NCBI GenBank assembly: GCA_022702545.1
Contig: JAHRBC010000008.1
Coordinates: 1,426,001-1,490,000 of the forward strand
Source of the DNA: Phycomyces nitens
Lineage: Eukaryota > Mucoromycota > Mucoromycetes > Mucorales > Phycomycetaceae
Direction of reading: 5' to 3'
Length of the DNA stretch: 64,000 bases
Shown here: positions 46,499 through 56,499 of the stretch, in pieces
Layout of the letters: each line of letters starts with the position of its first letter
Position numbering within the stretch: the first letter of the stretch is position 1
The notes under the pieces: generated by a model
Told to the model about the DNA's origin: nothing
Seen by the model: the letters and a program-made list of their open reading frames with translations, nothing else
The model's database searches: none
Translations under genes and position numbers: made by a program

Positions 46499-49400
46499 CT
46501 AAGCATAAAGCTTTCTAGGCAAGGGAATGACAAGAACTTTGGCTGCGCCACGACCAGAAGCTTGATTGCCAATTGCAATTGGTGAAAGGATACGATGTAT
46601 AGGCAAAATGTTATCGTAGTTATACTTTTGGAAAGTTGGCTTATACAGCTCAATACCCTGGTTGATTCTTGGTTGATGGTAAGGGATTTCATACCACTCA
46701 ACAAAAGCAAAAACATGCTGGGGATTAAGGCGTGCAAGAAAGTTGGCAGGAGTAGGGGTTGGCAAAAAATTGTGGACGAAAAGATATTTAATACGACCAG
46801 CGTATATCTCCCCAGAATCACCATTTTTCTCAATATACATTGCCTGGATGTATGAACCTCTTGCGTTTGCCCCCTCACTGCCTTTATAGACTTGTCCAAG
46901 AAGATTTATTGAGGTAAACTTCTGGATCCTGTCATTGACAAAGTGTGCATTTCTAATCATGTTTTTTGCACTGCAAAGATTGTCATCGGCATACTCCATC
47001 TTGTAGTACTTCAGCAGGCAGTCATACTCAAGTTTTCTCATTGTTGTTGGTGCTTTCAAAACCAATGGCAAGGCAGATGATGGAAGGGGCTCATTGCCAA
47101 ACGTTTGCTTTGTTGGATTCATTGCTGATTCCAAAAAGGCAGGGAGAGAGAAGATTGACAGCCTATTTTGCTGAGGCACAAACACAGTGGCGGGAGACAG
47201 TCTGTTAAACAGAGCAAGATGACTTGGGCTGGTGATGGTGGCGAGATGAGCTTGGTAAAAGTTGCCTTTGGAACCACTTTGAACAAACTTATTCATGTAT
47301 GTCTTTTCGAAACCAGCTTTACAATTGGTGTTGAAGCCTTTGACAAGTCCATTGTATCGTTCAAAGCTGAACAGCCAATATCTATAAATGGGCCCGAAAT
47401 CGTTAATTGTCTCTTTTAAATGGAGGTGAAGGTGCATGTTTGGAGACAGGACGTCATGCTCGTACAATTCTTCACAACCACCGCAGAATCTCTCCAGACT
47501 ACCATGAGCAAGCTCAATCTCTTCTTCAGTTATTGTTGGTTTTGTCAATAACCGGCAGGCATCAACAAACTCGATCCAGTTGGCGAACAGATCATCTTCT
47601 AGCCGTCCCTTCAATACAACAGGTGAGTAAATTAAGCACCATGATTTCCATTCATCTGCCTTCATGAATGGAAATCCCTTTGCAATTTTGGTTGTGAGGC
47701 TGGCGTATTCCGAAGGCAATGTGATAGTGTTCGCCTCAACCTGCATCTCACAAAGATCATTGTCATCGAGATGACCACACAGGATCCACTTTTCCATCAT
47801 GTGCTTGGCCGTTCCAAGGAAAAGATTGTGCATTGGGTCCACAATTGTTGCCCTGACTGGTTCAAAATAGGCAAGTCTGTGAAGCTCGGACCACCGCACT
47901 CCATTCTCAACTTCCAGCTGCTTTCTCTCCACCAAAGTTCTTGCATTTTTCCACATGGTGGCATGCTGGCGGTTCTCCTCTTTTGTACGGCCAATCCACT
48001 CTGAAGAGTTGAACCCAGAATAGTCAATGATCGAAGTCTCTTCAAAACGGAAAAAGTGACGATTGCACTTATGACATGTGTTTCTGCTGTTGTGGGAAGT
48101 GAAGCCACAGGTCTTTCTTGCAGCAGGTATGTCGCATGCAACCATCAGGAGAGCAGCACGAACCAAAGCACCAGAACGACTGTATGTATCAATACTGATA
48201 CCAGTGTACAGCTCCTCGAGCTCATTAACAAGGGGGTGCAGGTAGTTGTTGATTTCGGCTGTGCTTGCTTCTTTGGGACCTGGCATGAGCCCAACGAGAA
48301 TCACGTTTTCCATCTTATTGCGCTCGTCTCTTAGCAAATTGTTGATGGTAAGATATATCGCACCGCAAGAATAAGTTTCCCCATCAAAAGGCTGGAACCA
48401 ATCGATGTTAAGAGTCAACAACAACGATCTCTCTCTGGCAACAAACTGCATGCCGTCCTCATCCACAAACTCCTTCCACATCTTTCCATCATATACATCA
48501 AACATGGTGCCAGGAACCTTTGGACCACGATTCCACATGTTGATGGCAGTTTCAAAATTGGGTCGCTTGAAAAGCTTTGTCAAGGCTGTTTTCAACGAGT
48601 TGTAGACAAAAGTGCGCTTTGCAGTCAATCCATTACTAATTCCAGACTTAAACAGACTGTTTCCACATTCGTTCTGGCGGCCAAGTTTCTTTCCAGTACA
48701 ACAAGTAGGTACTTCACTATTGCTTTTATACAGAGTGTGACAATCACTGCATGCAACAAATGTTGACACACCACTTGTCATAGCACTGTATCTAGTCATC
48801 TTCTTTAAACCAGGAATACTTGTTGGGAGTCTGAAGCTTTCCCCATAGTGCTCAAGGATTGCATTAATGAAAGAGATCAATATCACGGCACCCTCATCAA
48901 CAACAAAAGAAGAAATGAACATGACAAGGAAGATGGCTATCAATCTATGCCATGGATCTTCAGGAAGATTGGCTGAACTCTCTGTGAGTATTAATGATAA
49001 TTAAATATTAATATCTTTCTTTATTCAAAGGTACTATCAACATTTTTGTTTATTGTTGACCTTCACTCTGCTTGGCCTCTTCTTCCTTGGCATCTTCATC
49101 AGACGATTCATGCTCAGATGAATATTCTTCAATGAGCTCATCTGTTCCAAAAAGAAAATCTTCAGCCGAAAGAGGTAAGAACCCATCGGGATATTCCATG
49201 GATGATGGTACATCATTAGAGTAACTGTCATCTATTAAAACCGAGCATAAGTAAAGTATATATTGAGTATAAAAAATAAAATACTATGTACATTCAATGT
49301 CCTCTTCAAATTGAATTGCTTCCATGTCCACATCAACACTGCTTTGTTGGAAGGGCAAGACTATTTAAAATATTATTAATATTATAGCCCACACTATATA

Positions 49401-49565
49401 ATTGCCATTTTATTTACGATTGATATTTCTATCCAATTCTCTGTCTTTGTCACTCTGAGCATGACGCTTGGCAGTTCTTTTGGCAGTGATCATGTAGCCA
49501 GCAGGATTGCATATGCATTTCGAGCATCGGCATTCAACTTCATTAGTATTGGGAATGACAAACAT
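46499..49565 (-). CDS. U5 transposase, four exons, 956 aa
   Basis: Minus-strand exons 49565-49418, 49360-49292, 49231-49061 and 48981-46499 total 2871 nt, all open with phase-1 introns. Exon 1: VECRCSKCICNPAG with KRTAKRHA, zinc-binding. Exon 3: acidic with FLPLSAEDFLFGTDE. Exon 4: MFISSFVVDEGAVILI helix, ACSDCH ribbon, NIDWFQPFDG, GLMPGPKE, ACDIPAA, CHKC, DPMHNLFLG, HLHLHLKE and FERYNG, ending PLPRKLYA. Residues are close to U1 throughout. It appears intact although its partner gene B is broken, so it could act in trans on other copies. Confidence 0.88.
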
Positions 49566-51129
49566 TTTTTTTTGGGTTTATATCAAAAGAGAATATATAA
49601 TAGCAGTAGTTTATTGCCAGTTCCTTTATAGTTTTATTATTACTTTCAGGTACTCCGTAATCTATCTAACCAATAAGACATGCTTATATCTGTCAATGAT
49701 ACTAACCAAAGGATTTTCCCTGAGTTGCAATTTTTCATATACTGTTATTGATAATAACACCCCACAATTAATCATTGATTTAACACTATTTTTGCAGTGT
49801 GGGCTACAAATTGTTCATTGTTTCGGTCTTTCAGTGCACCCCACTTTGCTCCATCGTAGATATCAAACAGTGTGTCTGGAACTTGCTGTCTGAATCTCCA
49901 ATGGTTGACCATGCGCTCAAATTCAGGACGGCGGAAGAGAGAAGACAAGGTGTTTGTGACTGAGTTGTACATGTACACCCTTTTTGGTGGAGCCAAGCTA
50001 CTGGATGACCCCAAGAAAAGCTCATTTTCGCACATATTTCCAGAAAGCTTTCTGAAAGTACAGCACTGTGGAACCATCTCGGACTCGGAATATATCTTGT
50101 GACATTCACCACAGGCCACATAATGTTGAACTCCTTTTGTTACTGAATTCAACCCCGTCATATTGTAGAGGGCATTCAGACTCAATGGCAGGCGGAACAA
50201 TTGCCCAAATTGAGCCAAAACCTCATTAATGAACTTGATCAATATGACACTGCCTGAGTTGACAACATATTTGGAGATGAAGAACGCAGCAAAGGAGGCA
50301 ATGAATAGATGGGTCAGGTTGGTTGGCATATCAAAGACAAAGGATTGGTCTATTTAATTTATTGAATTAATATCTCTGATATTTTTTTTAAAATATTTTG
50401 CGATTTTACTAACTTTCAATTGTCTCATATTCCTTTTCAAAGGTATCAGAATTCACGGATTCCACACTCTCAGCATCATCATCAACTTCAGCAAAAGGTG
50501 AGCTTGGCATTTCTTCATGGGCTATAAAACCAAAATATTATAGACAACAATTAGTTAAAAGCTTTTAATAAAATTATATATATACATTCAACATGAGTCT
50601 CAACAATGATGTTGGTCTCAATCTCCATGTCATTGCCATTGCCATTCACATTCATGGCCATTGCTTCAGGGACCAATGCTATATTATATAATATTATTAA
50701 ATTTCCGCCAAAAAATTATTTGTGTCTGTACATACATGAATCCTGTCTTTGTAATCTTAGCAAAATATCATCAGCAACATGTCTGCGATATGTTTGGGCT
50801 GATACCAGCTTGAATGTTCTGCCAGTTGGTGAGCATACAGAGCACTTGCATTCAACTTTGTTGCTTGAGTAAAAAGACATTTTGAGTTGTTTTGTATTTA
50901 AAAAAATTAACAGGAAAGGGTAACCATTTGAAAATATGCTTTTTTTTTATAGTTTTTATAACACAAATGTAACGACCAAAAGGTAAATCATATTTATTAT
51001 CTAATAGAACAGATTGAAAACTACTGGCGCAGTTGAAAATAAAAAAGTTTATTGAGTTCAATTTTGATACACTTGTACCTTTAATTCCACTGAAATATCT
51101 CTAAATGAAAGTGTATATTTTTTGCAGTG

Positions 51130-51721
51130 GTATCAGGATGTGACATGGATATATGTCAAGTCCAAGGTAACAGGGGTAAAACTGCTAGCGCAAGAACCCA
51201 AGGAAGCCCAATGGAAGCAGTCAAAGCTGGGGATAATCCAAGAGAAGAACTTGTGTCCGGTGATGACTTTGAAGATGTTCGTAGACAAAACTAAGGACTA
51301 TTGGTTTCTTTTGCCAAAAGACCACACCTTGTTCCTCATGTACCTCGATGCGGAAAGACCGTCAAGTTCAGTAAGACCAGCCACAATTGCCAACATCGTC
51401 AAGAATATTCTGAAACAATCAAATATCGACACAACCATCTTCAATTCACATTCAACAAGAGCAGCAGCAAGTACAGCAGCAGTACAAGGTGGCATGGATA
51501 TAGTCTCGGTGAAACACCATGCAAACTGGTCTCTTACAAGTAACACCTTTGAAAGATATTATTACAAGCTGAATTCACAATATGAACAAGCTGCAGAGAT
51601 AGTAAACAGAATTTTTTCCGTGGATACGACAAAGGATACCACATCTGAAGGAGTTGGAGAGGAGGAGGCAACAACCATTGTGTTACAAAGAACACACAAT
51701 GGAGACATTGCCAACGACTGA
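51130..51721 (+). pseudogene. Tyrosine recombinase C-terminal part (DIRS/Crypton type)
   Basis: The frame enters from the U4 terminus (an ATG at 51122 lies within that terminus and is not a real start) and stops at 51719-51721. Motifs: LCPVMTLKMFV, RPATIANIVKNIL, the H-x-x-R box SHSTRAAAS, and ANWSLTSNTFERYYYK with the likely nucleophilic Tyr. This matches the second half of a tyrosine recombinase, which integrates circular DNA in DIRS elements. The first catalytic Arg and the RT/RNase H genes are absent. Confidence 0.75.
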
Positions 51722-51943
51722 GGATGTGGTAGCTGCCCGCCCATGGTATCGAAGGTTGTTTTAAATCCATAATAATTTAATTATCTGTATTAGTCATTCG
51801 ACTAAAGTTCCCTGCCCTTTACCACAGAAAAAAGAATATAATATATAGCACTTCTTGGAAAGATGTAAAGAGTAGGGTATAACAAAAATCAACAATAAAT
51901 AAAAGCGTGGCTCAGAGAGCCAATACCACATCCTCAGTCGTTG
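51712..51943. repeat. 19-bp perfect inverted repeat of the DIRS-like fragment
   Basis: CAACGACTGAGGATGTGGT at 51712-51730 is exactly inverted at 51925-51943. The left arm overlaps the recombinase stop codon. A GTCGAGTCGTCGGCAACG string follows the right arm. Confidence 0.85.
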
Positions 51944-52142
51944 TCGAGTCGTCGGCAACGTCTCCATTGAATTACATTTTGTATAAATAGTAAAAGGATT
52001 TGTATCAATAAAAAGCATCCATCTATTACCTAAAAACTATTCTCTAAACTTGATGATCTCCAGTGGTATTGATTCTGCGACTTAGTTACAAGTGCCAGAA
52101 AAGAAATACCAGATTGAGACTTGACAGATGTCAGCTCTGACA

Positions 52143-52197
52143 GGAAGAACAACCCAGATCCAAAACAACTGTCATTTTGGATCTGGGTTGTTCTTCC
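52143..52197. repeat. Perfect 23-bp hairpin with 9-nt loop
   Basis: GGAAGAACAACCCAGATCC plus AAAA (52143-52165) is exactly inverted at 52175-52197. It lies in otherwise featureless sequence between the DIRS-like fragment and the tRNA. It could be a snapback repeat, a short inverted-repeat transposon end pair or an RNA hairpin. Confidence 0.8.
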
Positions 52198-52527
52198 AAT
52201 GCTATAACACAGCCAATATTGGTCAAACCCACTGGGAATCATAAACGAGGATAAAAGAGTAAAAAGAGGATAGAAGATAGATACTTTTTATTCAATGAAA
52301 TATTGTCCTCTTTTATATCTTTTCTAAACCTACTCAGCCATCATAAATGTCTGTTTCGGTTTCTAATCTACTTTTGTTATAACTAATGTCTTCTAGGTCT
52401 TCAGAGAGCAAAAGGGAATCAATTCGGTCGTCGTTCTCAAAAGAGAACTCTGTGTAATTGTCATCCTGATTGGCTGGCATTAATTCAGGCACAACACAAC
52501 AATGGTATCAACAAAATTAAGCACAAC
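52198..52527. other. Intergenic, no gene seen
   Basis: AT-rich sequence downstream of the tRNA with short AAGAGGATA and complementary TCCTCTTTTAT words. Nothing further can be supported. Confidence 0.5.
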
Positions 52528-52532
52528 AAAAA
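52528..52532 (-). terminator. RNA polymerase III terminator of the tRNA-Val
   Basis: Five T residues on the minus strand directly follow the discriminator base of the tRNA. Confidence 0.8.
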
Positions 52533-52606
52533 TGATTTCTGCCAGACTTGAACTGGCGACCGTCTGTGTGTTAGACAGACGTGATAACCAACTACACCAA
52601 GAAACC
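52533..52606 (-). tRNA. tRNA-Val(AAC)
   Basis: The 74-nt minus-strand sequence folds as a standard tRNA: acceptor GGTTTCT pairing with AGAAATC (one G-T), discriminator A, D arm TGGTGTAGTTGG (A box), anticodon stem TCTGT/ACAGA around loop CTAACAC (anticodon AAC), T arm GCCAG-TTCAAGT-CTGGC (B box). No intron and no encoded CCA. It is the only clear host gene in the window. Confidence 0.93.
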
Positions 52607-53824
52607 GACACACTTGACACGGGTGTTGTAGGGTTTCCAGCTTCGGCCACTTCTCACCCATCCACGTGACTTTCCAAGGCCTTCTCTGCCAAAAAAAGAG
52701 TGACGTAGCCTTCTGATCAACTAGCAACGTCACCTTTTCCCAATCGCAAGTCACTTTGTTTCTCTCATATTCCTCTCTCTTCCGCACTCCTTTGATTTTC
52801 CTTATTTGTCACCCTCGCTCTCATTTTAAACCCCTCATCATCATTTCCTTATTTGTCATTTGTACCCACCTTTTTGTCATCATCTCACCTTTCCCTTCCC
52901 CATATCCATGTCTGTGCGCATCAACCACCATCTTCCTTTATCTACATCTCAAGTCATTTTCCCGCACATCGGCATTTCTTTTATTTCATTGTCCTTCATC
53001 GCATTTACCATTTTACACTACATTTCATACTTATTGCACCTTCATATCATTATCTTGTCTTATCGTTCATACTTCCTCCCAACACATCGTTATTATCTCA
53101 TCTATTTTTCGCACGCTCATTTTCATTTACAAAAATTAATCTAGAAATTCATCATTAAGTAATATTTTACAAATCTATATAAGAGATCAAAATCTTCATC
53201 AAATAAACATCATCAGTTACCTCTCTCTTAATTTCCGTCCCTGAACTAGTGAATTGTCTTGTATAGAAATTCCTAGCCATACTTGTGCCAAGATTGATTT
53301 TTTCTTTTCATCCATTTCCCTTTTCCGTCAAATTTGTATCCCTCTCGTACTTTGCTGTCAACTTGTCTAATTGTCCTGAGTGAAATTATCAAGTTCCCTT
53401 CCTCTATTTTATCTCTTCCTTTTTGTACCGTTTGCTGTCAAGAATATATTCAACTGTCCCGAGCGAAGTTCTATATTTCTTTCCATATCTTACCTTTCTC
53501 TTCTCTTGTCCGTTTCTTGCTGTCTAACTTCGGTTTCTACCCCGTTGTTATCTTTATTTATTGCACCATCGTTATTGTCAACGAGTGGTATTTAATTTTC
53601 TATATTTTTCTGACTCGTTTTCACTCACAACAAACTCAACACGCGTCACACTTCTTCCGTGTAAAGATCAATTTTCTGGATTCAAACCCGGATAAAATAC
53701 TTCTTTAGCCCATACCTCTTTAACTAGTCTATCAACCCTATTGTTTTTTGCAGCAGGCTTGATCGTCATTGTCTTTTATACATCCTCTCCAATTTTTATC
53801 CAATTCCGATAACTTTTTGCCACA
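52607..53824 (+). other. Pyrimidine-rich leader upstream of LINE-2 ORF1
   Basis: A long C/T-rich plus strand with CATTTCC, TTGTCC and CTTCCT-type words and no convincing gene. Direct-repeat-like CTGTCAA/CTTGTCTAATTGTCC/CAACTGTCC words recur between 53340 and 53470. It is probably the 5' untranslated region of LINE-2, beginning near the tRNA 5' side; the exact border is not visible. Confidence 0.45.
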
Positions 53825-55329
53825 TTGTCTACATTGCCATCATCAAGATCCTCGCATCTGTCCCATAATCACTCCCGATTGTTAGCATCTCCAACATCAT
53901 CTCGGTTGCCCGTACCTGTACACCCAACTTCTGCTCTCTCTGCCTTCTCTGCAAGTGTTTCTGGCCTCCTACCCTCCACTTCGCACTTTTTCGTCCCTGT
54001 TTCAGAGCTTTCATTTGTTTCTCCCCCCCCTCCTATTTTCCCAGAAAATTTTTTCTCCCCTCCTCCTCTGATGATTGGCTCTCAGAAATCCGTTCCCCGC
54101 CCCTCTAATGGTACCTCTCCCACCACCATCCTCCTCTCTGGCCTCAAGGCAGACTTTGTCAAGTTTCGCCCAGTCCTGCCCTGTTCCCGTTGCCAAGCTA
54201 CTGGCAAAATGGTCTCCAATGGGTCTGCCACCTCAACTGGCAGCCCCCAGTTCAAGTGTCACTGTGGTGCGCACTATAATGCCTCTTCCATGCAGGCCCT
54301 TATTAATGGGGTCCAGCATAAGATCCCTGAGGTCTTAGCCTCTAGCCGCCCTTCCTCCCCTGCTGTCCCTGTCCAGGACGATTCTGTCACTATGGACGAT
54401 GTTGTGGAGATCCTGGATGATGATGTCCCTCCACCCCAAGCCCCCCCCCCCCTCCCACCCAAGACCTCTGGACCCTGGTCCACGACCTGACCATTCGGGT
54501 AAATGCAATGGAGGATGTCCTGCAGGAGAATTCCCGTCTGAAGGAGGCCCTGTCTGCTGCTGAGGACACCATTGCTCATTTGTCTCAGACACAGCCTGAC
54601 TTCTCCCAAGGTGCAGCTGCATCCAAATATGCCCATGTCTCCCCCAAGCCCTCTACCTCAGCCTTTGCCGATTTCCCCTCCTTGTCCCCTTCCCCATCTG
54701 CCCTGTCCTCCTCCCAGAAGCCCAGCTATGCTTCTGCTGCTGCAAAGTCCTCCCCCACGCCCAGACGTAAAGCCCCCACTGCCAAGGCTATTGCTGCGGT
54801 TGTGCGAGGCATGACCATTCGTGAGGACGAAGATCCTGGTTTCCAGATTGTATACGTTCCCAATGCTGTCCGTCTCCCCATTAGTGCCCAACGCCAACGT
54901 CTTCGGAAATTGAAGATTGACAATGCCCGTGTCCTAGACCTTCATTACCCTGATCGTAAGGTTATGGGTATGTTGGTTCACAATGAATATGCCCCTGAAC
55001 TCACGACCATTCTGGCTGGCTATGGAGTGGAGACACTCAAGACTTTCGACCCTCTGGACCCTGTCCACCTCCGTGACCCTGCTCTTGCCACTCTTTCTCC
55101 TGAGGACCGTGCCTCTAAAGCCCTCCACGTTCACAATGAACGTATGCTTCGAGCCATTGGGTTCATCCGTGCCCCTGTCAAGTTTGCCGTTGCCCGTTCC
55201 TGCTGTGAACAGGGCTGGATCAGTGAAGAGCAGTTGCTCGAAATCCTCCCCCCTCGCCGCACCCAACCCAACCCTGATCTCTCCATCCACACTGCCAGCA
55301 CTCCCTCCCACTCCTTTTCTGACCTATGA
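53825..55329 (+). pseudogene. LINE-2 ORF1, one frameshift in a poly-C tract
   Basis: The frame from 53825 (Ser/Pro-rich, then a zinc-binding CSRCQATGK ... FKCHCG) runs to about 54450, where a run of 12 C lies. The continuing frame then holds a coiled coil (WTLVHDLTIRVNAMEDVLQEN) and a basic C-terminal domain (LRKLKIDNARVLDLHYPDRK, VKFAVARSCCEQGWI) to 55329. The homopolymer makes a slippage, mutation or sequencing error equally possible. The TGA stop overlaps the ORF2 start as ATGA. Confidence 0.7.
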
Positions 55330-56327
55330 ATCCAGTAACAATCTCGTTATGGAATGCGAATGGGCTCGCCAAACAAACCCTACCTTCAATCCTTCACTAT
55401 GCTTCCTCATCCTCCCTCCTCTTCATTACCGAAACATGGCTCCTCTCCCCCATCGTTACTCTACTTCTTGGCAGCAGTACCATACCTACGGTCAGTCTGT
55501 CCCCAATGCTAGCCGCGGCTGCATGGGTATCTCTCTCCTTGTCAATCCTTCTTTCCCTTACCCCATTTCCGTTCTCCCATCCACCTCTCCCTATGTCCTT
55601 TCATGCATTGTATTCGATTGTCTCATCCACTGCCTTTACCTCCCTCCTTCCCTCTCTGACATCGATGCAATTGCTATCGTTCGCGATATTCCTCTTTCCT
55701 CCACCTCAATCCCCTCCTCCAACACCATCCTTTGTGGAGATTTTAATTCTCGCATGGGATCCTTTATTGGTGATCATGTTACCACTTCGCGAGGAACCTC
55801 TCTCCTCTCGTGGATCCAGGAAACTGGCCTCACTTGTTGGAATGAGCTACTTGCATTTGGCCTTCCTACCTTTCTTTCTGGCGGGGCTGGCAACCCTCGT
55901 TCCAGTGTCATTGACCTTTTTCTTTCCTCTTCCCCCCTTATGAATCCCTCTATGCTTATCCGTTCCGATCTTTCCTTGGGCTCTGACCACAAAATGGTCA
56001 ACCTCACCTTCACTCCTTTTGTCCCTCCTCCCCCTCCTCTTACCTCCCATCCGCGCCTGCTCTGGAATCTCTCCAAGCTTGCTCAGCCTGACACTCTGAA
56101 GATTTACATCGATACCGTTTCTGGATCATTGGACGATCTGACTGAGCAGTTCAGTGCTTTCCTCTCCTCTCCTACCCCCCCTCCTATTGATACCCTATGC
56201 ACAGCTTTTGCTCAAGCTATATATGATGCCCTTGACTCTGCTGTTGGCCGTCGCACGCCGCGTACCATGCAAAAGTACTGGTTCTGGTCGGTGGACCTTC
56301 AAGAAACCATGGATCTGAGAGAACGTA
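55326..56327 (+). pseudogene. LINE-2 ORF2, AP endonuclease part, frameshifted and truncated
   Basis: It starts with ATG 55326 (SLWNANGLAKQTL, then FITETWLLSP: endonuclease Asn and Glu motifs). Near 55455, in a CCCCC run, the meaningful frame changes by one, then gives ILCGDFNSRMG, SVIDLFLS and LGSDHKMVNL (Asp/Asn, Asp-His). It ends at DLRERT, where U6 is inserted. RT is not present here. Confidence 0.75.
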
Positions 56328-56499
56328 CACTGCAAAAACTGTGGGGTAAAACCATGTATATAACCAGAAATAAATAGGGGAAAAGTTTAGGTTTTCAGGG
56401 GAGAACAGAATACTACGAGTATGGGAGTAAGCAAGGTTTCTCCTGGGCTCAAAGTCGAATCTCATACAGGTGCAAAGTTGAAAACTTTTGGGAGAGTAG

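Larger units (their letters stand above)
35675..49799 (-). mobile_element. U5: CACTG element, TSD TGG, contains X and C1
   Basis: Left end CACTGGAAAAATA (35675) and right end in reverse complement CACTGCAAAAATA (49799). TGG on both sides (35672-35674 and 49800-49802) restores the U3-like sequence when one copy is removed. The element's own sequence is 35675-38286 plus 46316-49799, about 6.1 kb. Orientation is inverted relative to U1-U3. Its transposase is closest to that of U1. Confidence 0.92.
32155..50880 (-). pseudogene. U4 transposase, in three pieces with a 33-bp core deletion
   Basis: Exon 1 starts at 50880 and ends at 50736. The main exon begins at 50349 and continues to the U5 insertion (49800), resumes 35674-34096, is cut by Tc1-B, and ends 32486-32155. 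Relative to U3 it lacks 33 bp near 35390, between two TGCAGCTC direct repeats, removing the ACDIP motif with its conserved Asp. Missense changes such as Arg to Cys, Arg to His and Gly to Arg are mostly transitions. It cannot encode an active enzyme. Confidence 0.88.
30826..51129 (-). mobile_element. U4: inverted, broken sister of U3, split by Tc1-B and U5
   Basis: Own pieces 30826-32486, 34098-35674 and 49803-51129 align almost base for base with U3 in reverse. The 5' terminus TTTTTTGCAGTG is at 51118-51129. The 3' part is cut at about 30826, at the start of gene B, so one terminal repeat is lost. Differences from U3 are mainly G:C to A:T changes. The right flank is a DIRS-like tyrosine recombinase frame. 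Confidence 0.88.
51130..52060 (+). mobile_element. DIRS-like retroelement 3' fragment
   Basis: A tyrosine recombinase frame is followed by inverted repeats (51712-51730 against 51925-51943), an arrangement typical of DIRS elements, which end in split or inverted repeats rather than LTRs. The 5' part is cut off by U4. The 3' border is uncertain. Confidence 0.55.
52620..56327 (+). mobile_element. LINE-2: second non-LTR retrotransposon, cut by U6
   Basis: ORF1 and the endonuclease part of ORF2 are present. The sequence ends abruptly at the U6 left terminus (56328) before any reverse transcriptase. It is GC-richer and C-rich compared with its surroundings. It is a different LINE family from LINE-1. 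The left border is approximate. Confidence 0.7.

Noticed and set aside
51122..51129. ATG at 51122 as the start of the tyrosine recombinase
   Set aside because: The codon lies in the U4 terminal repeat; the recombinase sequence begins only after 51129.
52030..52242. 70-codon minus-strand reading frame over the hairpin
   Set aside because: Much of it is created by the two arms of the inverted repeat; no homologous copy or splice context supports it.
52756..53708. Several 70-130-codon frames in the LINE-2 leader
   Set aside because: They result from strong pyrimidine bias (Ser/Leu/Phe/Pro in all frames), with no motif or conservation.
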